The notes under the pieces were generated by a model. That model had not been told where the DNA came from. It made no database searches and saw nothing but the letters and a program-made list of their open reading frames with translations. The translations under genes were made by a program, and so were the position numbers. This document shows, piece after piece, positions 56,590 through 64,000 of a DNA stretch of 64,000 nt. The stretch spans positions 539,189-603,188 of the forward strand of contig NZ_LMSP01000001.1 of the NCBI RefSeq assembly GCF_001429545.1, in the 5' to 3' direction. The stretch is from Paenibacillus sp. Soil787. Lineage in GTDB: Bacteria; Bacillota; Bacilli; Paenibacillales; NBRC-103111. Within the stretch, counting starts at the first letter, position 1. Every line of letters begins with the position of its first letter.

Positions 56590-58344
56590 CTATGAACGAA
56601 TACCATGCAGCGGAATACGAATTTGCGCCTTCGTTCCGATGCCGAATTTACTATAAAGCGTAACACCGTATTCGTCGCCAAAGGCTAATTTGATCCGCTG
56701 GTCCACATTGGAGATCCCATACCCCGAGACGTTGTCCGTTTTATTCAGAGCACGTTCCAGTGTTTCAGTCCGCATGCCCATCCCGTCGTCGATCACTTCC
56801 AGATAAATATCACGAGCATCCTTGTACACCTTGACGATGATATTAATTCCCACTTCATCGTCCCAAACCGCATGATTGATGGCGTTTTCGACAAATGGCT
56901 GTAATGCCAGCTTGACCGTCTGATAAACAAGTACGGAATCGTCAATCGCATAATGGAGTCGAAGCAGTCCCTCGAACCGGTGCTGCTGGATGGCGATGTA
57001 ATACTTGGTGAGTTTGATTTCTTCACTAATGGGCAGTATCATTTTTCCTTTATTTAAGGAAATTCGATAAAACTTGGCAAGGTGCGAAACCATTTCGCTA
57101 ATGGTGTTATCTCTGTGCTTAACGGCTAATGCGGAGATGGACGCCAACGTATTATATAAAAAATGCGGATTGATTTGGGCTTGCAGCATGTTCATTTCCG
57201 CTTCTTTCTTCGATATTTCCTTCTTATAGACCTCGTTGATCAGTTCTTTCAGGCGGCCTGTCATTTTTTTGAAGGCAAAGGATAACTGGCCAATTTCGTC
57301 ATGCCCCATAAACGTCATGTTAACATTGAAATCTTCCCGTTCTATCCGCCGAATGACTTGAAGCAGTGATTCGATCCGTTTGGTGAAGAACCGTGCGGTT
57401 ATATAAATCAAAACAACGGAGATCGCTATGCTGCTCAAAGCCATGATTAGAATTCTCTTCGAGGCGATTTGAGCGTTCGTAATGAAGCTCTTATAGGGGA
57501 TGACGGAAATCGTTTTCCAGCCATTCTTGATTGTGTTGTAAACGACCAGCGATTTCTCACCATTGTACATGCTGTCGAAGCTTCCAGAACTTTTCTCGCC
57601 GAAAGTACCGGGGATAAAGGTGCCGATATTTTGGTTCAGGAGCGCTTTGTTGCGATTAGATAAGATATTGCCGTACTCGTTAACGATATAAATATCTTTT
57701 TGTTTATCTTCCTTTTCCATGAGCCGATAAATGTCGGCTTCGGCGATATCGAACGTAAGAATACCGTAAGGAAAGTTAAGGCTGTTGTTATTGAGCAAAC
57801 GCGCCAGCTTGAATACAGGTTCGGTGACAGCCGTAGTTGCGGATACGCTATAAGTCACATTACCGTAAGAATGAGCAATCGACTCGTACCAATTGGTTGA
57901 TTTTGCCGCATCATCAATTCGCTTAATATATACGCTGTCCGCAGGAAATGTCGTATTGCTCGTGTAGATGGATACCGCGCGAATGTCGGGATTCGTGGCC
58001 AGTACATTATTAATCACATTATTGAAATAAATGTACGAATCCAAGTACTCTGTACTGTTCTCGGTGTAATCTTTGGTCAGCAGCAGGCGCAGCGTATTAT
58101 CCAAATAAATGGATGCGGATATTTTCGAATAGGAATCTAGCTTCGTTTCCAAGTTGGCGTTAATTTGTTCTGTCGTTGCAATCATATTGGTATAGATTTG
58201 CGTCGTTAGCTCCCTTGTGGTCGTGTCGTATGAATATTTGACGAAAAATAACAACGGTAAGATCGAAACGATGCAAAAGACGGCGAACAGCTTGCTGCGC
58301 AAACTGAGATTAAGAAACGTTTTGACTACAAACCGGAGTGGCAT
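56590..58344 (-). CDS. YesM-type membrane sensor histidine kinase
   Basis: 584 residues from the ATG at 58344 (AAGGA 9 bp upstream); an ATG at 58365 overlapping the regulator stop as ATGA is a real alternative. TM1 lies near residues 10-35, then an extracellular Cache-like sensor region, a second TM, HAMP, and the kinase core with His in NPHFLYNTLASISAL, FVENAINHAVW, IDDGMGM and YGISNVDQRI. It is encoded just after its response regulator. The pair faces the divergent transporter operon at 60130, its likely target. Confidence 0.93.
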   Translation of the reverse strand: MPLRFVVKTFLNLSLRSKLFAVFCIVSILPLLFFVKYSYDTTTRELTTQIYTNMIATTEQINANLETKLDSYSKISASIYLDNTLRLLLTKDYTENSTEYLDSYIYFNNVINNVLATNPDIRAVSIYTSNTTFPADSVYIKRIDDAAKSTNWYESIAHSYGNVTYSVSATTAVTEPVFKLARLLNNNSLNFPYGILTFDIAEADIYRLMEKEDKQKDIYIVNEYGNILSNRNKALLNQNIGTFIPGTFGEKSSGSFDSMYNGEKSLVVYNTIKNGWKTISVIPYKSFITNAQIASKRILIMALSSIAISVVLIYITARFFTKRIESLLQVIRRIEREDFNVNMTFMGHDEIGQLSFAFKKMTGRLKELINEVYKKEISKKEAEMNMLQAQINPHFLYNTLASISALAVKHRDNTISEMVSHLAKFYRISLNKGKMILPISEEIKLTKYYIAIQQHRFEGLLRLHYAIDDSVLVYQTVKLALQPFVENAINHAVWDDEVGINIIVKVYKDARDIYLEVIDDGMGMRTETLERALNKTDNVSGYGISNVDQRIKLAFGDEYGVTLYSKFGIGTKAQIRIPLHGIRS

Positions 58345-58361
58345 GGGTAATCGTCCTTGTA

Positions 58362-59900
58362 TCATAAAAGTTTTTTCCGGTATTCGTTGGGTGTCGTTCC
58401 TTTGAATTTCTGAAACACAGAGCAAAAATAAGAGACGTTTTCGTAGCCAACGGATGCAGCGATCTCATGGATTTTTTTGGATTTGTCTTTGAGCAGTTCA
58501 GCAGCATGATGAATCCGCACACGTGTCAAATATTCTAATATCGTTTCTCCGGTTTTGTCCTTAAATATGGTTCGCACGTAATTGGGTGACAGATACACCT
58601 GTTTAGCGATATCCTCGATGGTCAACTGTCTGCTGAAGCTGCGGTCGATGAGACTAGCGATTTGATGAATGATATGAAGATTCTTGTCCTTGTCCTTTTC
58701 CTTCATAAGGGAGAGGATGGAACGGCAGACATCCAGGATGTGATCTTCGATTTCGTTTATGGTTGAATAATTGGCTATACGCTTCCAATCGTCGACATAC
58801 ATAGAATTGACGGAGTCACCCCCGATTAAATGGGCAAAATGCTGCTCTATCGCCGTAATAAGGCGCAAAGAGCTTGAGCATACCAGATCCCTGTCGACCT
58901 TCGAGGTGCGCATAGCGTCAAAAAAGTCTTGAATCACGGTGATAGCCGTGGATTCCTGCAAGTGGGAAATGGCATGACAAAGGGAGGCAATTGCCGGTTC
59001 AGGGTTCACCTCTTTGTACACTGGCTCAACGGCTTGATCTGCCTTAGTACACGATCCCAAGCCGAAATAAAATTTGCTTTCATTCGCTCGTTTGGCGCCT
59101 GCGCATAAATCGTATAGGCTTTCGAGGCCCATGCCAATGTCGGATACACCGATTGAAATGATGGCGGCGTTTCTGTTGTTGACATACTGAATTAGCTGCT
59201 CCGATGCATGGCTAAGCTCAATTGACGGAGTATCAAGCTTGTGACAGAGAAGTACGAAGGTTCCTTCTTTGATCTGACATAGAAAGGAACGGGGTATTTC
59301 CGTCTGCGCGAAATTTCGGATAGTTATCACGAGCTCCACACCATAATGGCTGACAGGGTCAACCGATATATATAATATTTGATAAAAACCGCTCGCAGGC
59401 ATCATGGATGGAAGCAGTAACAATTTCTCAATCCATTGTGATCTAACCAGGGGACTGCTTTCCAGGATCAGCTCCCTCAAATAGGATTCCTTTAGTACTT
59501 CCGAGGTTTGGGAGGAAATCCGGAATTCCTCGCACTTTTGTTTGACTTTCTCCATTAAATGCTGGAGCTCTCCCATGTCGAGGGGCTTTAATAAATAGCC
59601 GATAGCTTCCACGGATAATGCCGCTTTAATATATTGAAACTCATCGTGGCCACTTAGGAATGCGATCTGAACATTGCGATTGATCTGTTTGGCCCGTCTG
59701 CTGAATTCTAGTCCGTCCATAATCGGCATACGAACGTCCGTTAATATGATATCAGGACGAAGCTCCTCCATGCGCTGAAGCGCTTCTCTGCCGTTCTTCG
59801 CCGTTCCAGCGACACGAATGCCCATGTCTCCCCAACGAACGTAGTCGGCCAGCATCTCGAGCTCCATTTTTTCATCGTCTACAAGCAGTATGCTGTACAT
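58362..59900 (-). CDS. YesN-type response regulator with AraC HTH output domain
   Basis: 512 residues from the ATG at 59900, behind AAAGGTGG; the frame continues to a GTG at 59915 that sits on the ribosome binding site. The receiver domain has LLVDDEK, phospho-acceptor Asp55 in IILTDVRMP and Lys in YLLKPL. The C-terminal AraC pair (about 410-512) ends HEIAASVGYENVSYFCSVFQ and KFKGTTPNEYRKK. Its stop and the kinase start lie within 20 bp. Confidence 0.93.
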   Translation of the reverse strand: MYSILLVDDEKMELEMLADYVRWGDMGIRVAGTAKNGREALQRMEELRPDIILTDVRMPIMDGLEFSRRAKQINRNVQIAFLSGHDEFQYIKAALSVEAIGYLLKPLDMGELQHLMEKVKQKCEEFRISSQTSEVLKESYLRELILESSPLVRSQWIEKLLLLPSMMPASGFYQILYISVDPVSHYGVELVITIRNFAQTEIPRSFLCQIKEGTFVLLCHKLDTPSIELSHASEQLIQYVNNRNAAIISIGVSDIGMGLESLYDLCAGAKRANESKFYFGLGSCTKADQAVEPVYKEVNPEPAIASLCHAISHLQESTAITVIQDFFDAMRTSKVDRDLVCSSSLRLITAIEQHFAHLIGGDSVNSMYVDDWKRIANYSTINEIEDHILDVCRSILSLMKEKDKDKNLHIIHQIASLIDRSFSRQLTIEDIAKQVYLSPNYVRTIFKDKTGETILEYLTRVRIHHAAELLKDKSKKIHEIAASVGYENVSYFCSVFQKFKGTTPNEYRKKLL

Positions 59901-60129
59901 CGAAAGCGCTACCACCTTTCTAAACGCTTGATATTACCGATTTTATTGTAAAACGTATAGCTCAAATAAACAATGACCTCGCAAAAGGATCGTTCATTTG
60001 GAATACGTTTCTGAAGATGCTTGTATAGAATTGTTTTGTGCTCATTCTTATAATGAGAATATACAAAATGATTATGGTTGTGACGGAGCGGCACAAGCCG
60101 CCGCAGCCTGGAAAAGGCGGGTTATACAT

Positions 60130-61053
60130 ATGGAAGCGCGACTCAGAAGGATGAAAGGACAAAAATATTTATACTTAATGATCCTGCCCGCCTTCATCTC
60201 TACCATCTTATTTTCCTATGGTCCGATGTTCGGCTTGTACATGGCGTTCATCAATTACTCGCCCGGGGGAGGTTCCTTTTTCCACCAGTTTTTTACGAGT
60301 AAGTTTGTCGGCTTCGAGTGGTTTCGGTACTTCTTTACAAGCGGTGATTTTTATATCATCATGCGCAATACGATTGCGCAAAGCTTCTTATCGCTGTTAG
60401 TTGGATTTCCGGCCCCGATTTTGCTAGCCCTAATGATCAATGAGGTGAAGACCGGCTTATTCAAAAAAGTGGTACAAACGGTATCGTACTTGCCTCACTT
60501 TATATCTTGGGTCATAGCAGCAAACATCATCATAACATTGCTTTCTTCGCAGGGGCTGATTAATAAGCTGTTGATGCTCATGCACATCACGGAGCAACCG
60601 GTGCAATTTTTCCAAAACGGCCATTATTTCTGGGGGATCATTGCGGTATCCAATATGTGGAAAGATATGGGATTTAACGCCATCATGTATTTGGCTGCAA
60701 TTTCCGCGATTAATCCCGAACTATATGAAGCAGCAAGAGTTGACGGCGCCAGCCGCATGCGCCAAATGGTTCACGTCACACTTCCGTCATTACGTCCTAC
60801 GATCGTCATTCTGGCGATTTTGTCAATCGGAGGTATCTTGAACGCGGGGTTCGATCAGCAGTATTTGTTGCAAAACAACACCATCTTGAAATATTCAGAC
60901 GTAATCGATACCTATACGTACAGATACGGACTGCAGAACGGCATGTTCTCTTATGGCGCTGCGGTAGGGTTGTTCAAATCGGTCATTGCCTTTATTCTAG
61001 TCGTTAGCGTGAATACGCTGTCTAAGCGAATGAATCAACAATCTTTATTCTAA
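60130..61053 (+). CDS. LplB-type ABC transporter permease
   Basis: 307 residues from the ATG at 60130, after AAGGCGGG; the open frame reaches back to 59998 without homology. It has the LplB/YteP hydrophobic pattern, PAFISTILFSYGPMFGLYMA near the start and the EAA loop ELYEAARVDGASRMRQMVHV. A TATAAT (60049-60054) inside the dyad ATTCT-TATAATG-AGAAT may be the promoter with an overlapping operator. Partner genes follow at 61085 and 62098. Confidence 0.92.
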   Translation: MEARLRRMKGQKYLYLMILPAFISTILFSYGPMFGLYMAFINYSPGGGSFFHQFFTSKFVGFEWFRYFFTSGDFYIIMRNTIAQSFLSLLVGFPAPILLALMINEVKTGLFKKVVQTVSYLPHFISWVIAANIIITLLSSQGLINKLLMLMHITEQPVQFFQNGHYFWGIIAVSNMWKDMGFNAIMYLAAISAINPELYEAARVDGASRMRQMVHVTLPSLRPTIVILAILSIGGILNAGFDQQYLLQNNTILKYSDVIDTYTYRYGLQNGMFSYGAAVGLFKSVIAFILVVSVNTLSKRMNQQSLF

Positions 61054-61084
61054 ATAAGAAAAAGATAGGAAAGGGTGGGTCTGA

Positions 61085-61975
61085 GTGAGAACAAGATCGA
61101 GTGGCGATATCGTCTTCGCCTGGTTCGTTTATGTGTTTCTCTTTCTGGTGTTTATCGTAACGTTCTACCCCTTCTGGAACATTCTTGTGCTGTCTCTAAA
61201 CAGTGCGGAGGATACGATCCGGGGCGGCGTTTATTTCTGGCCGAGGGTGTTTTCCTTAACAAGCTATACGCAGATTTTAGGCGATCAGGAAATTATTAAT
61301 GGGGTTAAAGTGACGTTAGCACGCACACTGATCGGCACGCCTCTCGCTGTTCTGGTCATCTGTCTGCTTTCTTACCCGCTCAGCAAGCGCGATTTGGTCG
61401 GCGGGAAGTTCATCACACTGTTCTTCATATTCACGATGTATTTCGGCGGCGGCTTAATCCCCTACTATATGATCTTAAAGAGCCTGCACCTTATTGATAC
61501 CTTCTGGGTGTACATTGCGCCAGGTCTTATGAATGTGTTTTATATGATATTGGTACGTACATTTATTCAGCAGCTTCCAGGGGAATTAGATGAATCAGCG
61601 AAGATGGACGGCGCGAACGATCTGCAGATTTTCATCAAGATCGTGTTGCCGCTGACGACTCCGGTACTTGCTACGATAGGATTGTTTACGGCGATCGGCC
61701 ATTGGAATTCTTGGTTCGATTCCTATGTATTCACCTATAAGCCTGAATTGAAGACGTTGCAGGCTGTTCTCGTCAAAATTTTGAATCAGTATCAGACGTC
61801 TTCCATGGTGTCGGATGCGCAGCAGATGGCGGATTCAGCTAAACGCCTCGCGGTATCGTCGGATTCGATCCGCATGGCGGCAACGATCGTTGCAACGCTG
61901 CCCATTGTCATTGTGTATCCGTTCTTGCAAAAGTATTTTGTCAAAGGCATGACGGTTGGAGCAGTTAAAGCCTAG
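61085..61975 (+). CDS. YtcP-type ABC transporter permease
   Basis: 296 residues with a GTG start after GGGTGGG. Typical YtcP features are FYPFWNILVLSLNSAEDTIR, the EAA-type loop ELDESAKMDGANDLQIFIKI and the C-terminal FLQKYFVKGMTVGAVKA. It pairs with the LplB-type subunit encoded 31 bp upstream. Confidence 0.92.
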   Translation: MRTRSSGDIVFAWFVYVFLFLVFIVTFYPFWNILVLSLNSAEDTIRGGVYFWPRVFSLTSYTQILGDQEIINGVKVTLARTLIGTPLAVLVICLLSYPLSKRDLVGGKFITLFFIFTMYFGGGLIPYYMILKSLHLIDTFWVYIAPGLMNVFYMILVRTFIQQLPGELDESAKMDGANDLQIFIKIVLPLTTPVLATIGLFTAIGHWNSWFDSYVFTYKPELKTLQAVLVKILNQYQTSSMVSDAQQMADSAKRLAVSSDSIRMAATIVATLPIVIVYPFLQKYFVKGMTVGAVKA

Positions 61976-62097
61976 TCCAGCTTTCTCATTCCTGAAAGGC
62001 GGTGGTTGGGAGCGCAGTCCGTAGTGGATAGGGCGATATCCTAGTAAGTAATGTAATCTTTGTTTCTAATACAATTAGTCAAGGGGGATTTTATTCC

Positions 62098-63717
62098 ATG
62101 TTCAAGACCAGGAAAACGTTCAACGTGCTGCTTTCAACGGTTCTTATCGGTTCCGTCATCGCCGGTTGCTCTACCAAAGAAAATACGGCTACGCCAAGCG
62201 ATAAGCCAGCAGCCACAAGCGATAACAAAGCAAACGAGCTGACACCGATTAAAATGACTTTCTTTGATAAAAATACAGGCGACGCCTTCACGAACGAGGT
62301 TGCCAAAGAAATTACGAAACGGACGGGCGTAACGATCGAAATTCAGCAGCCAACGGGCAATCCTTCCGAAAAGCTGAATCTGATGCTCGCCAGCAGCGAT
62401 CTGCCGGATCTTGTACTAATGGACCGCGGAGGAGATATCGTTAGTAAGTACATCGCCGCAGGGGCGATTATTCCGCTGGATGATCTGATTGCGAAATATG
62501 GTCCCAACGTGCAGAAAATGTATGGGGACACTTTGAAAAAGACACGGTTTACCGACGGAAAAAACTACTATCTTTCTAACTGGTACGGCCCGGAGAATGA
62601 GCCTGTATTCGGCATAAATATGCGCAAGGATTGGCTTAAACAGATTGCTCCGGACAAAGCTGAAGGTGGAAAGCCGTTCACGGCAGATGAATTCGAGGCG
62701 CTGCTGAAGGATTTTAAAACAAAGCTTGGCAAAGTGGACGGCAAAGACGTATTCCCGATGAGCTTCAACGGTGAAAATATGGGCGCTGTGCTCGGAACGT
62801 TTAAAGGCATGTGGGGGATGAAGACATACTACGAAGATAATGGAACACTGAAGTACGATGTGAAGGACCCGAAATATAAGGACATGCTGATGTACTTGAA
62901 TAAGCTGTACCGAGAGGGCTTAATTGATCCGGAATGGCCTGTCAATAAGAAACAAACGTGGGAGCAAAAAATTTCTAGCGGACTCGTATTTGCATCACCA
63001 GGCGCATATTGGGATTTTGGTACGCCTAACGGTGTGCTTAAGAAAGCAGGCGGACCTGAAAAGCAGCTTTATCCGTATAAGCTTGTGGGACCTGGCGTTG
63101 ACCCGGCAAAAACGACCTTAGGGCCAAAAAGCTCGCTCGGTTGGGATGCGATTGCGATCACAAAGACGAATAAAAATCCAGAAAGAACGATGAAACTCAT
63201 TGACTTCCTAGCTAGCGAAGAAGGCCAATACCTTCTCATGTGGGGGATAGAGGGTGTGCACTGGGATATGAAGGACGGCAAGCATACGCCGCGTCCGGAA
63301 GTTCTTCAAGGCTTTAAAGACGATTGGGATAACTTCGCAAAGAAAACAGGTATTCGCAAATGGACTTGGTTCGTGAAGAACGGTAAAGGCTCCGACGGTA
63401 CGCCGTATGATTTGCCGGGCCGTTACCAGCGTGGCGAGATCGACCAGATGGCACTGAAGAACTTGTCCGATACGGTGTGGGAAACGTCGGCTTATGATAA
63501 TCTCGGCCCTGCCGGCGGCACCCCGGATGCGCTCGTCAGCCAGAAGATTTCAGATATTATGAGCCAAACGATTACGAAAGTCATCATCTCCAAGACCGAT
63601 ACGGATGCAGCCGCTCTGTTCGATAAAATGCTTACCGATATGAAGGCAGCAGGCGATGAGAAAGTGGAGAAAATCATAAATGACAACTACAAGAAACGCT
63701 TGGATCTTTGGAAATAA
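62098..63717 (+). CDS. YtcQ/LipO-type solute-binding lipoprotein
   Basis: 539 residues; ATG preceded by AAGGGGG. The signal peptide ends in the lipobox VIAGC, followed by a Thr/Ser/Ala linker. The body is the large family 1 binding protein used with LplB/YtcP permeases (LPDLVLMDRGGDIVSKYIAA, YLNKLYREGLIDPEW). With the two-component pair it forms a complete oligosaccharide uptake system lacking only an ATPase; the next gene may be the matching hydrolase. Confidence 0.93.
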   Translation: MFKTRKTFNVLLSTVLIGSVIAGCSTKENTATPSDKPAATSDNKANELTPIKMTFFDKNTGDAFTNEVAKEITKRTGVTIEIQQPTGNPSEKLNLMLASSDLPDLVLMDRGGDIVSKYIAAGAIIPLDDLIAKYGPNVQKMYGDTLKKTRFTDGKNYYLSNWYGPENEPVFGINMRKDWLKQIAPDKAEGGKPFTADEFEALLKDFKTKLGKVDGKDVFPMSFNGENMGAVLGTFKGMWGMKTYYEDNGTLKYDVKDPKYKDMLMYLNKLYREGLIDPEWPVNKKQTWEQKISSGLVFASPGAYWDFGTPNGVLKKAGGPEKQLYPYKLVGPGVDPAKTTLGPKSSLGWDAIAITKTNKNPERTMKLIDFLASEEGQYLLMWGIEGVHWDMKDGKHTPRPEVLQGFKDDWDNFAKKTGIRKWTWFVKNGKGSDGTPYDLPGRYQRGEIDQMALKNLSDTVWETSAYDNLGPAGGTPDALVSQKISDIMSQTITKVIISKTDTDAAALFDKMLTDMKAAGDEKVEKIINDNYKKRLDLWK

Positions 63718-63733
63718 GAGAGGATGCAGATTA

Positions 63734-63766
63734 GGAAGCCGTGGGACTGTTCCGGCTTCCTTCTTC
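63734..63766 (+). terminator. Terminator or attenuator after the binding protein gene
   Basis: GGAAGCCG (63734-63741) pairs with CGGCTTCC (63753-63760), followed by TTCTTC; the weak T tract may allow read-through into the next gene. Confidence 0.7.
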
Positions 63767-63802
63767 ATTTAAATGTCTATAGGCATGAAGGAGTGGATAA
63801 AG

Positions 63803-64000
63803 ATGATATCCAGTACGGTGAGCTTTCAAGCGTTGAACGGGCAAGTGGTTGTAGAGAATAGGTTATGCCGAATTATCGTCGATCTGGCAAGCGGATTAAC
63901 CGAATATGAATGGGATTCCGGAAGCCGCTTGAGCGGCGCTTATAGCGCAGCGCGGATCGGAGTAGTCGAAGGAGGCAAATACGTTTCTTCGACCGAATAT
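63803..64000 (+). CDS. N-terminus of a truncated gene, probably a glycoside hydrolase
   Basis: 66 codons are visible before the window ends; ATG preceded by GAAGGAG. The sequence (FQALNGQVVVENRLCRIIVD, then LASGLTEYEWDSG) is a beta-strand pattern like the N-terminal beta-sandwich of alpha-galactosidase-type (GH36/GH31) enzymes, and its position after a sugar-binding lipoprotein supports that. The family cannot be fixed from this fragment. Confidence 0.5.
   Translation, partial: MISSTVSFQALNGQVVVENRLCRIIVDLASGLTEYEWDSGSRLSGAYSAARIGVVEGGKYVSSTEY

Overview
The window looks like a chromosomal segment of a Paenibacillus-type soil Firmicute. The evidence is a moderate G+C content, strong GGAGG ribosome binding sites, frequent TTG/GTG starts, YesM/YesN-type two-component pairs beside sugar ABC transporters, SLH-domain proteins and many secreted or intracellular glycoside hydrolases. 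I see no rRNA, tRNA, CRISPR array, insertion sequence or prophage.

Layout. (1) 1-9.0 kb: carbohydrate locus with the end of a polysaccharide-lyase-like gene, a GH28-like enzyme, a histidine kinase/AraC-type response regulator pair, a solute-binding lipoprotein and two permeases; a perfect cre-like site (5781-5795) precedes the binding protein. (2) 9.0-9.4 kb: array of eight 51-bp repeats. (3) 9.5-12.3 kb: PspC protein and a divergent TetR/MFS efflux pair with two matching operators. (4) 12.4-20.9 kb: second sugar locus (membrane-bound AraC regulator, LplB/YtcP-type permeases, binding lipoprotein, GH29 alpha-L-fucosidase, sugar isomerase-like protein), again with a cre-like site. (5) 21-31.8 kb: mixed accessory genes: small kinase, YerD-like glutamate synthase, three decayed genes in a row, SDR, GNAT, NUDIX, an unknown protein, an RHH/PIN toxin-antitoxin-like pair, an AdoMet decarboxylase-like/SET pair, an SLH-transglutaminase protein and a polysaccharide deacetylase. 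(6) 31.9-39.4 kb: a signalling and peptide island, the most interesting part. (7) 39.5-51.6 kb: rifampin phosphotransferase, an acetyltransferase fusion, AraC, M48 peptidase, epimerase, a 154-bp repeat array, YebC/YeeN, CBS protein, SDR/LysR. (8) 51.7-64 kb: a 1374-residue secreted alpha-galactosidase-like protein with three CBM repeats, repeat-rich intergenic DNA, a third two-component pair with transporter and binding protein, and the start of another gene.

The main find is at 36.4-39.3 kb: a candidate microcin C-like (peptidyl-nucleotide) RiPP locus. An MccB-like ThiF/E1 enzyme with an N-terminal peptide-binding-like domain is flanked by two 20-residue TTG-start peptide genes, both ending in Asn, as microcin C precursors do. 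The two peptides are 17/20 identical while most of their nucleotide differences are synonymous. Upstream sit a PqqD-like/M50 membrane metallopeptidase and a 38-residue exported peptide predicted to release a nonapeptide. Next to this are two paralogous membrane histidine kinases, a small secreted protein and a LuxR-type response regulator. A shared 19-bp motif lies upstream of both small secreted products, suggesting one signalling circuit. Both kinase genes have their Shine-Dalgarno sequence placed for an AUC/AUU start rather than the first ATG.

All function calls are from sequence reading and memory of families; no database search was run.
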